A stretch of DNA of 64,000 nt, taken from contig CAIIXF020000011.1 in assembly GCA_903813345.2 (NCBI GenBank), positions 18,833,754 to 18,897,753 on the forward strand. The letters run 5' to 3'. This document shows, piece after piece, positions 48,801 through 52,786 of the stretch. Made by a program: the position numbers and the translations under genes. The stretch is from Owenia fusiformis. Lineage: Eukaryota > Annelida > Polychaeta > Sabellida > Oweniidae. The notes beneath the pieces are model-generated. The model ran no database searches and was not told the origin of the DNA. It saw only the letters and a list, made by a program, of their open reading frames with translations. How positions within the stretch are numbered: position 1 is the stretch's first letter; each line of letters opens with the position of its first letter.

Positions 48801-48979
48801 TTTGAATACAAGCATGGCCATTATATCATTGAACATACATTTTAGGTGCCAGCAATGTAGGAGCATTGTACCATGCAGCAGGCCAGGTGGGCAAGGTGGT
48901 AGGGACACTAGTCACAGTCATGACAGATGATGAGGGCAGTGGCACTGACGACCCAGCTACAGACACCAGGCGTACTTAG
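1477..48979 (+). CDS. DMD: Dystrophin, C-terminal half (17 exons, 5' end outside window)
   Basis: Dystrophin links cortical actin to the dystroglycan complex at the muscle and neural plasma membrane. The joined exons give 1162 residues in unbroken phase to a TAG stop. In order: spectrin-like repeats (about residues 1-500, with the motif [10 protein letters not shown] matching the human LSRQAPIGGD), WW domain (about 505-536, NKVPYYINH), degenerate EF-hand region (about 569-757, IEPSVRSCF and [11 protein letters not shown]), ZZ zinc finger (about 759-808, CNIC...CLKC...CQNC), a segment with [10 protein letters not shown], two coiled-coil blocks ([16 protein letters not shown] and [20 protein letters not shown]), and the tail [13 protein letters not shown]. 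That tail resembles the alternative hydrophobic C-terminus that vertebrate dystrophin makes when exon 78 is skipped. WW, EF and ZZ together form the beta-dystroglycan-binding unit. Utrophin is less likely because invertebrates usually carry one dystrophin/utrophin gene. The actin-binding domain and most spectrin repeats lie upstream. Confidence 0.96.
2512..2644 (+). repeat. Short interspersed repeat family A, copy 1 (diverged)
   Basis: Shares the 3' signature TGTAACAAATGGCAGG, then GACATTTTGCATGTTAATGCC with eight other places in the window. The 5' half is diverged. Family A is a non-coding ~120-150 bp dispersed unit; copies recur in both orientations. Confidence 0.7.
3307..3430 (+). repeat. 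Short interspersed repeat family A, copy 2
   Basis: Starts TCACCACCACAAGTG, has the central TCTCCAACTTTTTTGT block, and ends TGTAACAAATGGCAGGTGG and AATGCCTTATTTA. The reading frame spanning it is a by-product of the repeat. Confidence 0.8.
3843..4108 (+). repeat. 29-bp minisatellite in dystrophin intron
   Basis: About nine copies of a 29-bp unit built on TTTTCTCTATTGTTTACCAT plus ATTATATGG. The TCTATTG cores at 3852, 3882, 3911 and onward are spaced 29-30 bp. Because 29 is not a multiple of three, the overlapping hydrophobic reading frames here cycle through all phases and are not genes. Confidence 0.9.
5398..5516 (+). repeat. Short interspersed repeat family A, copy 3
   Basis: Begins CTGTCACCACCACAAGTG, with GGTCTCCCAACTTCTTGTGG in the middle, and ends AACAAATGGCAGGTAGTGAC followed by GTTACTGCCTTGTTTA. 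Confidence 0.82.
6801..6838 (+). repeat. (CATA)n microsatellite
   Basis: About nine uninterrupted CATA units. Confidence 0.95.
6855..7026. mobile_element. 172-bp MITE with CAGGCCCGTAGCCAG ends and 5-bp TSD
   Basis: Perfect 15-bp terminal inverted repeats (CAGGCCCGTAGCCAG at 6855 and its reverse complement ending at 7026) flanked by a direct AAGGA duplication (6850-6854 and 7027-7031). There is no coding capacity. G-runs follow the left end (GGGGGGGGTTCAC). Related partial copies lie at 21951-22055 and about 55805-55960. The CAG termini are hAT-like but the 5-bp duplication is shorter than the usual 8 bp. Confidence 0.9.
7810..7964 (+). CDS. DMD: Dystrophin exon 2 of window (human exon 54 equivalent)
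   Basis: 155 nt, GTGTTTCAG acceptor and GTAAGT donor, phase 0 in and two bases out. It encodes [20 protein letters not shown]...[11 protein letters not shown], with the conserved Trp-containing helices of a spectrin repeat. Human exon 54 is also 155 nt. Confidence 0.93.
8014..8160. mobile_element. 147-bp MITE with 5-bp TSD
   Basis: Imperfect inverted ends: CAGGGGTTTCACTAGA at the left matches the reverse complement of the right end (CGGAGGTTTCATTAGC). It is flanked by CATAC duplications at 8009-8013 and 8161-8165. It lies in the 637-bp intron between two dystrophin exons and is non-coding. Confidence 0.75.
8602..8791 (+). CDS. DMD: Dystrophin exon 3 of window (human exon 55 equivalent)
   Basis: 190 nt, acceptor TTTTGAAAG and donor GTAAGC, one base in and phase 0 out. 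It encodes [20 protein letters not shown]...KVQHDKYK. Human exon 55 is also 190 nt. The acceptor is purine-rich just before AG, but it is the only one that keeps phase with the preceding exon. Confidence 0.9.
10862..10942 (+). CDS. Candidate alternative first exon of a short dystrophin isoform (Dp116-like)
   Basis: ATG-initiated 27-codon frame ([20 protein letters not shown]..., ending EKLER) that runs into a GTATGT donor in phase 0. An in-frame TGA lies immediately upstream, and there is no good acceptor, so it reads as a first exon. The next dystrophin exon (29915) starts in phase 0 with [10 protein letters not shown], so the join is seamless. In vertebrates, the Dp116 isoform starts from a unique exon in the same intron and splices to the same DLQ position. 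The peptide is Glu/Leu-rich and helical like the neighbouring spectrin repeat. The start-codon context is weak (T at -3). No transcript evidence is available here. Confidence 0.5.
11222..11544 (+). repeat. ~163-bp tandem duplication
   Basis: Two adjacent diverged copies (about 11222-11385 and 11386-11544) sharing ACCAACAGCGAACAA, ATCACAATATTTGATTGGTA and ATGAAACACGCAATGATAAA. Non-coding. Confidence 0.88.
12118..12244 (+). mobile_element. Short retrotransposed fragment with 15-bp target duplication
   Basis: The 15-mer AACATGCATATTGGC occurs at 12118-12132 and 12230-12244. Between the copies is ~97 bp containing AATAAA and ending in an A-rich tail (CCTTAAAAAA). The long target duplication plus A-tail is the signature of LINE-mediated insertion of a 5'-truncated LINE or SINE. 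The source element is not identifiable. Confidence 0.7.
12995..13358. mobile_element. 364-bp TTAA-flanked MITE
   Basis: Bounded by TTAA at 12991-12994 and 13359-13362. The ends AGGGGCAATAA and (reverse complement) AGGTGCAATAA match at 10 of 11 positions. TTAA duplication suggests a Kolobok- or piggyBac-mobilised non-autonomous element. No coding sequence. Confidence 0.65.
14465..14820 (+). repeat. 21-bp minisatellite open in several reading frames
   Basis: About 16 copies of CATGCAGCAGGAAATACCAGT variants. The unit is 21 bp and contains no stop in two forward and two reverse frames, so it yields repetitive frames such as AGNTSHA or QEIPVMQ. It sits deep in an intron, has no convincing splice sites, and is best read as a non-coding minisatellite. 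Confidence 0.85.
16354..16484 (+). repeat. Short interspersed repeat family A, copy 4
   Basis: CACCAGAAGTGTTATGATCT, CCAACTTTTTGTGGATGG, then TGTAACAAATAGCAGGTGG and AATGCCTTGTTTA. Confidence 0.85.
17392..17603. mobile_element. ~212-bp element with ~20-bp inverted ends
   Basis: Left end ATACTGTATAAGTGGTAATT and right end AAATACCACTTATACAGTAT are near-perfect inverted repeats. The interior is AT-rich and non-coding (TTAGGAAAATTGAAATTAGG-type repeats near the right). Probably a MITE. The target duplication is ambiguous (AT or TA). Confidence 0.7.
18377..18646. repeat. Weak inverted repeat
   Basis: TTTATTCCATAGTTA near 18377 and its reverse complement TAACTATGGAATAAA near 18631 bracket ~250 bp. 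Beyond it lies CCCGTGCTACGCTCGCTCGT, which is locally GC-rich. It may be a degraded DNA transposon. The boundaries are uncertain. Confidence 0.35.
21951..22055 (-). mobile_element. Partial copy of the GGCCCGTAGCCAG MITE
   Basis: GGGCCCGTAGCCAGGGGG followed by a block (AATCATGCAGTTTTTCACCA) that matches, in reverse orientation, the interior of the element at 6855-7026. One end is missing. Confidence 0.65.
23150..23415 (+). repeat. 18-bp minisatellite
   Basis: About 14 copies of TATATCTGGATTATTGAA and variants. Confidence 0.93.
23521..23728. mobile_element. Diverged MITE with CAGTGATTTCCCCAG ends
   Basis: Left end CAGTGATTTCCCCAGCATTG and right end ATCCTGGGGAGAACACTG form an imperfect inverted repeat, matching the family seen intact at 40969-41173. 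The flanking duplication is not clean. Non-coding. Confidence 0.6.
25090..25190 (+). repeat. Short tandem repeat of TTGTTATATGTTGGTC
   Basis: Four to five imperfect units of CCTTGTTATATGTTGGTCAT. Confidence 0.75.
25655..25800 (+). repeat. Short interspersed repeat family A, copy 5
   Basis: Contains ACCACCAGAAGTGTTATG, CAACTTTTTTGTGG and CTAACAAATGGCAGGTGGTG. Slightly longer than the other copies, with an extra CACCACCATTT block near the start. Confidence 0.8.
27478..27775 (+). repeat. Degenerate ~27-30 bp tandem repeat (GGTGTCATGTNG)
   Basis: About nine units around GGTGTCATGTTGNNCAACAC. Open frames through it on both strands are repeat by-products. Confidence 0.75.
28952..29071 (+). repeat. 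Short interspersed repeat family A, copy 6
   Basis: CGCCACCAGAAGCATAATG, CTACTTTTTGTGGACAATG and GCAACAAATGGCAGGCTGTG, ending AATGCCTTGT. Confidence 0.78.
29915..30084 (+). CDS. DMD: Dystrophin exon 4 of window (human exon 56 equivalent)
   Basis: 170 nt, acceptor GTGTTTCAG and donor GTAAGG, phase 0 in and two bases out. It encodes [20 protein letters not shown]...[13 protein letters not shown], clearly parallel to human exon 56 (173 nt), which begins DLQGEIEAH. This is the exon onto which the Dp116-specific exon splices in vertebrates. Confidence 0.94.
30533..30953 (+). CDS. DMD: Dystrophin exon 5 of window (human exons 57-59 region)
   Basis: 421 nt, acceptor TATATTTCAG and donor GTAATG, one base in and phase 0 out. 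It encodes [31 protein letters not shown], a Ser/Asp/Glu-rich linker ([14 protein letters not shown]) and [20 protein letters not shown]. It covers most of what three separate exons encode in human. Confidence 0.94.
31668..31802 (+). CDS. DMD: Dystrophin exon 6 of window (human exon 59 3' part)
   Basis: 135 nt, acceptor TTTGTTTGTAG and donor GTCAGT, phase 0 at both ends. It encodes [18 protein letters not shown] and [13 protein letters not shown], matching the human KGSWQPVGDLLIDSL. It could be skipped without a frameshift. Confidence 0.92.
33668..33945 (+). repeat. ~28-bp degenerate tandem repeat
   Basis: About nine units of ATGAGCTAAGATTGCAAGCT, each followed by TAGCATAC-like sequence, imperfect in length. 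Confidence 0.8.
34513..34570. mobile_element. 58-bp TA-flanked mini hairpin element
   Basis: CAGAGTGACCCACAAA at the left and TTTTTTGGTCACCCTG at the right are inverted repeats flanked by TA on both sides. This fits a deleted mariner-type element. It occupies the branch-point region of the following dystrophin exon. Confidence 0.55.
34604..35027 (+). CDS. DMD: Dystrophin exon 7 of window: last spectrin repeat and WW domain (human exons 60-64)
   Basis: 424 nt, acceptor TATTTATAG and donor GTAAGT, phase 0 in and one base out. It encodes [16 protein letters not shown], the final repeat ending [14 protein letters not shown], the WW domain ([16 protein letters not shown], then WDHPQM) and [20 protein letters not shown]. 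The length equals the sum of human exons 60-64 (147+79+61+62+75). The first signature Trp of the WW domain is Tyr here; the second is kept. Confidence 0.96.
35449..36064 (+). CDS. DMD: Dystrophin exon 8 of window: EF-hand region and start of ZZ (human exons 65-68)
   Basis: 616 nt, strong acceptor (TTTTTTTCAG) and donor GTAAGG. It encodes [37 protein letters not shown], the near-invariant [40 protein letters not shown] and the first zinc pair CNIC. One codon longer than human exons 65-68 together (613 nt). The EF hands support the WW domain in binding beta-dystroglycan and have degenerate calcium loops. Confidence 0.97.
36298..36530. mobile_element. 233-bp MITE with 33-bp inverted ends
   Basis: The left end (GAGCCTAGCCATAAGAAAAC...) and right end (...CTAAGGCCTGGCTC) are imperfect inverted repeats ending in TCTTATCACA/TGTGATAAGA. 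ATTT occurs on both flanks. It sits in the intron that interrupts the ZZ finger codons. Confidence 0.75.
36598..36709 (+). CDS. DMD: Dystrophin exon 9 of window: ZZ zinc finger (human exon 69 equivalent)
   Basis: 112 nt, the same length as human exon 69. Acceptor CATATTGCAG, donor GTGAGT. It encodes [20 protein letters not shown] and ends [13 protein letters not shown], supplying Cys pairs CLKC and CQNC and the final His residues of the zinc finger. Confidence 0.96.
37013..37149 (+). CDS. DMD: Dystrophin exon 10 of window (human exon 70 equivalent)
   Basis: 137 nt, the same length as human exon 70. Acceptor TCTATTACAG, donor GTACGT. It encodes [20 protein letters not shown] and [16 protein letters not shown], among the best-conserved stretches of the dystrophin C-terminus. 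Confidence 0.96.
37150..41204. other. Dystrophin intron (4.1 kb)
   Basis: No exon or RNA gene is visible. The only element recognised is the MITE at 40969-41173, which ends 31 bp before the next exon. Confidence 0.75.
40969..41173. mobile_element. 205-bp MITE with CAGCGATATCCCCAG ends and 5-bp TSD
   Basis: Left end CAGCGATATCCCCAGCATT and right end AATCCTGGGGAGATCACTG are 19-bp imperfect inverted repeats flanked by AAATG duplications (40964-40968, 41174-41178). Same family as 23521-23728. It ends 31 bp before the next dystrophin exon, so it supplies nearby intron sequence. Confidence 0.85.
41205..41279 (+). CDS. DMD: Dystrophin exon 11 of window (human exon 71-72 region)
   Basis: 75 nt, acceptor CTCATTGCAG, donor GTGAGT, one base in and two out. 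It encodes [20 protein letters not shown] and ELYANR, matching the human DTHSRIEHYASR. Confidence 0.9.
41327..41456 (-). repeat. Short interspersed repeat family A, copy 7 (reverse)
   Basis: Reverse orientation: AACAAGGCATTAACATGCAA, then CACCACCTGCCATTTGTTA, ending CTACTTCTGGTGGTGAA. Confidence 0.85.
41905..41952 (+). CDS. DMD: Dystrophin exon 12 of window
   Basis: 48 nt, acceptor CATTCCAG, donor GTAAGT, one base in and two out. It encodes [16 protein letters not shown], aligning with human LAEMENSNG. It is a length that can be included or skipped without changing frame, like the alternatively spliced exons 71-74 of vertebrates. Confidence 0.85.
42151..42419. mobile_element. ~269-bp MITE with CAGGGGCGTAGCCAG end
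   Basis: Left end CAGGGGCGTAGCCAG and right end CTGGCTACACCTATG match as inverted repeats at 12 of 15 positions. C-runs precede the right end (CACCCCCCTGGC is typical of this type). Flanks GTATG/ATATG are only a near match. Related to but distinct from the element at 6855. Confidence 0.65.
43408..44436. mobile_element. 1.03-kb non-autonomous mariner-type element with ~200-bp inverted repeats
   Basis: Flanked by TA on both sides. Ends TACGAGGGTTGATCATAAAG and its reverse complement. The inverted repeats extend ~200 bp inward to CACCCGGGGCAAATAAATA (about 43588) and its mirror near 44240. The GAGGGTTGATCA end resembles mariner-family termini. The ~620-bp centre has no transposase frame. Confidence 0.85.
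45134..45365 (+). CDS. DMD: Dystrophin exon 13 of window: first coiled coil
   Basis: 232 nt, acceptor TTGTGTTTAG, donor GTAAGG, one base in and phase 0 out. It encodes [38 protein letters not shown] and [20 protein letters not shown]. The coiled coil is the dystrobrevin-binding region; upstream [14 protein letters not shown] corresponds to the human syntrophin-binding area. Confidence 0.95.
45560..47203 (-). pseudogene. Degenerate Tc1-type transposon with transposase remnants
   Basis: 1644 bp, typical Tc1 length, with ~25-bp inverted ends (CACTGTTGCTCATAGATATG) and TA duplications at 45558 and 47204. Reverse-strand fragments in the right order: 46860-46606 with a helix-turn-helix-like [12 protein letters not shown], 46570-46367 with [20 protein letters not shown] and FCRRPGER, and 46239-46009 with [11 protein letters not shown]-like sequence, [10 protein letters not shown] and DPHLK, matching the catalytic-domain end. 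Frames are broken by shifts and stops, so it is dead. It lies entirely in one dystrophin intron, antisense to the gene. Confidence 0.88.
47362..47526 (+). CDS. DMD: Dystrophin exon 14 of window: second coiled coil
   Basis: 165 nt, acceptor TTGTTATAG, donor GTAAGT, phase 0 at both ends. It encodes [20 protein letters not shown], then [19 protein letters not shown] and a leucine-heptad [10 protein letters not shown]; near-identical to the human motif [19 protein letters not shown]. Confidence 0.97.
47568..47905 (+). repeat. 32-34 bp minisatellite
   Basis: About ten copies of ATTACCACAAAATAGTGAAA plus GTACAGCACAGTGT, with alternating 32- and 34-bp forms. It fills most of a 431-bp dystrophin intron. 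Confidence 0.94.
47958..48114 (+). CDS. DMD: Dystrophin exon 15 of window: Ser/Gln-rich tail segment
   Basis: 157 nt, acceptor TTCTATTCCAG, donor GTGAGT, phase 0 in and one base out. It encodes [20 protein letters not shown] and [20 protein letters not shown]. Low complexity and poorly conserved, comparable to human exon 76. Confidence 0.88.
48399..48506 (+). CDS. DMD: Dystrophin exon 16 of window
   Basis: 108 nt, acceptor GTTATTGCAG, donor GTGGGA (a weak donor). It encodes [20 protein letters not shown] and [16 protein letters not shown], parallel to human LEEVMEQLNNSFPSSRG. Confidence 0.9.
48696..48802 (+). repeat. Short interspersed repeat family A, copy 8
   Basis: GTTATGATCTCCAACTTTTT, then TGTAACAATTGGTAGGTGGT and ATGTTAATGCCTTGTTT, inside the last dystrophin intron (339 bp). 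Confidence 0.8.
48846..48979 (+). CDS. DMD: Dystrophin last exon with stop codon
   Basis: Acceptor CATTTTAG, two bases in. It encodes [20 protein letters not shown], then [12 protein letters not shown] and a TDTRRT end, stop TAG at 48977. The hydrophobic tail resembles the 31-residue end produced when vertebrate exon 78 is skipped, probably the ancestral form. The last codons overlap the first unit of a minisatellite that continues downstream. Confidence 0.92.
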
Positions 48980-49400
48980 CTAGACATCAAGTTTGTAATC
49001 TAGACAATAGCTAGACACCAGGCGATTAAGCTAGACAACAAGCAAACCTAGCTAGACACCAAGGGGATTTAGCAAGACACCAGGCGTACATAGCTAGACA
49101 ATAGCCAGACATCAGGCATACATAGCTAGACACCAGGCGTACATTGCTTAGACAATGGTCAGACACCAGGAATACATAGCTAGACACTAGGCATACATAG
49201 CTAGACACCAGGCATACATTGCTTAGACAATGGTGAGACACAAGGTGAACATAGCTAGACAATAGCCAGACACCAGGCATACATAGCTAGACACCAGGCA
49301 TACATTGCTTAGACAATGGTGAGACACAAGGTGAACATAGTTAGACAATATCTAGACACCAGGCATACATAGCAAGACACAAAGTGTACATAACTGGAAT
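48955..49400 (+). repeat. Minisatellite TAGCTAGACACCAGGC overlapping the dystrophin stop codon
   Basis: About 18 units of 19-24 bp related to CTAGACACCAGGCGTACATA, in higher-order pairs. The first unit (ACAGACACCAGGCGTACTTA) is part of the dystrophin coding sequence and includes its stop. Confidence 0.88.
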
Positions 49401-51798
49401 CCAGGCATTATAGACAGACAGACAGACATCCAGTCTAGGGTGGGATACTATGATATATTGATATATAGTGACACCGTGCACATCATGGTATCCCATCTGA
49501 GACAGTCATATTTATAGAAATCAACCATTACAGAGGGGAATGAGCAACACAACTTTATATGGACATGAGTAAGCCTTATATTGATATATGTACACAAGCC
49601 TTATATGGAAATAACAAACCTACAGGGTGTCCCGAAAGTATGCCCCCCCCCCCCTAGGCAGACATTTACCAGTGTCGTCATAGTATGTGTCATATATCAT
49701 TTTAAAGTTTTTCCAAAGTTACATTGAAAATAAATCCAATTGTACATTGACATAAGTACTTTATGAACATAAACCAAGCCAAATATGAACACAAATCATG
49801 TTGTTAATATCCAATTGTACATGGACGTCTAGTACAATCAAGCAAAATATGAACATAAATTATGTTGTTAATGGACTGGCTAAGCTTTATATGGCCAAAA
49901 CACTGTCTTGCCTTAAAGGTACTTAAAGCTACTAATTTGTAGATAATGTTAACTGTAGAGCCTTGGTCAAACGTTTTAAAAACAGCATGATCAAGTTTAC
50001 TTTGATCTAATGCATGTACAACTGTGGCGCTCATTCCTCACTGTATATGGAAAATTATATATTTATATAAGAATTTATTCAACCAGTCACTTTAATGGAC
50101 CTCACATAAGATGGCAGCACTGTGGCCAAACTCTCTCCTTATTGGTTAATTTTTGAGGCTGGAAGCCATTTTGTTGAAATTCTAGAAAAATGTGCACTAG
50201 AGGCAATCTGCGCGAGATTCCATTTTTTGGTTCGGTTTTAAGCGCATGCGCATTAAATCGAGTAATTTAATTGGTTCAAATTATTATCACGCATGCGAGA
50301 TTGTACCCTTTGCATTCGTTTGACTACACTTCTTAAAAGAGAGCTTCGTCTTCACTCTTTCAAACTAAAATAAACCTGTGAACTCACCGCGCCAATCAGT
50401 GTTCGTCGGCCAAATTTGACCGACGTTCTTTATATGGTCATTCCTTCTGACGTAATCGTTGAGCCCGGAATTGACCAATGACATGCGCATATTTAATTAG
50501 AACGCATTTGCCGTATGTTTCTTCAAGCTCGCTGATTGGTGGAAGGTCTGCGCGTAGGTCAAAGGTGATTTACCCATACTGTCACCGGTACCCGTCATGG
50601 GGCGGGGCTACTAAACTGTAATATGGTCTCTTCTAGGCAGAGTGTAGTTTAACTAGACTCTGCACGCAGGGTAGCGAGATTGATAACGTAACAAGAACAT
50701 TTAATTTGAGATAGATGTCACTTACGTTCATTATTTCACAGCAGTCCCTACCCATAATGCACCATATAGTGTGGGAATATTTTTGTTTTGTGTCAAAACA
50801 GAAAGTATACACCCAAAACAAATGTAATGACATAATATCAACCTGCCCCGGATTTGTAGACGTGTGTTGTACAAACTTAAACCGAACTGATGGCAGAAAA
50901 GCACTTTGAATCATGGGAATGAAATACTTCCTTTAATGAAAAACCGAACCAAGTAAAAACCGAATCTCGCGCAGATTGCCCCGACTCAAAATGTGTGCAT
51001 TTATGCTAGTGAGTCAGATCATTGACCATGTCACAAAATATAATTCGTCACAATTATTTGGGTTGCATCTAACAATTGAGGGTTATACTTTGTGACTTTT
51101 GAATTTAAAATAGAGTTGTGTTATTTTGAGCTAGTCCCTGATGAAGGCAGCCATTGTGAAACACTAGAGTTGTTGATTTACGATTTAGGTGCTATTGTCA
51201 GTTATCACCATAAAAGAGCCAGAAATGTTTTAGCATGGCTCATTTATGCATGTACTGACTATAAGGCTGTATCTGCTGCCTTTAATATTGTATTTACATG
51301 TATATACATATGTATAAAACTGTAGTCTGGTCACAACCTGTGTATTAATATTATTACCTAGCTCAAATAATATATTAAATGTATACACTGTAGAAATACT
51401 GTTTTATACTGTATTATCACTCACATTGTATCTATTAATTATTATAGTATGTATACAGTAATCACAGCAATAAATGATTGGTCAGTTTATTTGACCTTTT
51501 ATTAAATCATCTATCATCAACATTCTCATTCTACCGAAATTATATACTAGTATGTGGAAGTTTAGTTTATTTTTTAAATGATGTCAGTTGTATCTTTTGA
51601 AGGTCACGTGTCAAACTTTTGATGTCTTATCAATAATGTACTCCTTAATATTGATTGTGATTAACAATATTTATTTCGATTTTTGTAATTATTTGATTTA
51701 CTCTTGATTTGTGTACTAATACTGTAATTGTAGTAGAATTTATATTGTAATTTCATTTTTTATTATTATTAAATGATTTTTATATGATTTTCAATAAA
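48980..51798 (+). other. Dystrophin 3' UTR and downstream region
   Basis: Non-coding. After the minisatellite come a mariner-end fragment followed by a C-run (ACAGGGTGTCCCGAAAGTAT at about 49624, then 13 C) and the inverted-repeat element at 50200-50981. AATAAA occurs at 49729, 51469 and 51793; only the last is followed by a T/G-rich stretch, so it is the better poly(A) candidate. The true end is not determinable here. Confidence 0.45.
50200..50981. mobile_element. ~0.78-kb element with ~45-bp inverted ends
   Basis: Left AGGCAATCTGCGCGAGATTC and TTTTTGGTTCGGTTTT mirror right AAAAACCGAATCTCGCGCAG and ATTGCC, plus AAAACCGAACC. The interior is locally GC-rich (CACCGCGCCAATCAGTG, GTTTTAAGCGCATGCGCATT) and has no transposase frame. 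The target duplication is unclear. Confidence 0.75.
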
Positions 51799-52516
51799 AT
51801 TGTTGTCATAACAAATGAGTTATTAAAGGAAAATTGTGTAAATTGCATGTATGGAATTATTTGCCAATCTATCATTGATTTACATGAAAATGTTTGATTC
51901 ACCACAAGATCATGTCATCTGTAATATTAATCCTAATATTTATCTCTAGGTTTTACATCATGAATAAATAATATTAAACTACATTCTGTTGTTATGTTAT
52001 CATGCCATATGCATCCATATGAGTTACACAATCCAACGGGAACGCCTCTGTAGAAAAAGCTTTCAACCCACCGACGTGTAGTCACAAGTCTGAAAACTGA
52101 AAAAGTAGTGGAAGGATTGTGTAAATATCAGCCGATCGATGGGATTTGTTACGCTTTGGCGTTGCTGTTAACTAGTTAAGATCCCATTAAACTAATAAGG
52201 AAGCATCTGTATAATGATCCAGTACGCCCAGCTGTAAAAGCAATGGCTCGAATACAATGGTAGGTGGCAGTTACAGTTAGAGGCCGATGACCTGTGGCAA
52301 ATTGTTATTTTGAAATTTTTTACTACCTTATTGTTTAAAATTCACTAATCTATTTCAACACCACGTTTGTATCATATTTAATGAAATGCCAATATTGTGT
52401 ATCGTATTTTCAAATATTCAATGTATACTTTCATTGGTATTGATAAAGCTATCATAAAAACAAAACTATGAATTGAAATATTGAAGTTCGGTAGCAAATA
52501 TTGCTTCAAAGTCGGC
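51799..52516. other. Intergenic region before the sulfotransferase gene
   Basis: AT-rich. It should contain the promoter and 5' UTR of the downstream gene, but I see no TATA box or other element I would stand behind. Confidence 0.5.
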
Positions 52517-52786
52517 ATGTCTCGTGTCACCTATTATGAGAAGATGGGATATATCTACGATTTGAAACATTACCAAAATGATGGAATTTTCATAGGGATT
52601 TGGATAGGTATGCGGTCAAAGTTAGCCAGGGTGGCATTTGCTATCTGTTTGTTGTACGCTATAATTTGGATTATACTGGATCTGGGTGCAGGGATCACTA
52701 GACACTTGGAAAAACATTTTGCGAATGATGCGTCTCGATTGAATATCAACGTTTTGTCCAATAGATCGTCCTCATTTATACTAAAG
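52517..52786 (+). CDS. CHST15: CHST15-like exon 1: cytosolic tail and signal anchor
   Basis: 270 coding nt to a GTACAG donor, phase 0. Start ATG at 52517 (MSRVTYYEKMGYIYDLKHYQ); a TGA in frame at 52469 rules out an upstream extension. The hydrophobic segment at residues 38-58 follows Arg/Lys residues (MRSKLAR), giving the type II orientation. Confidence 0.8.

Noticed and set aside
49026-49280. Reverse-strand 84-codon VSSYVCLVS-type frame
   Set aside because: A by-product of the minisatellite after the dystrophin stop codon.
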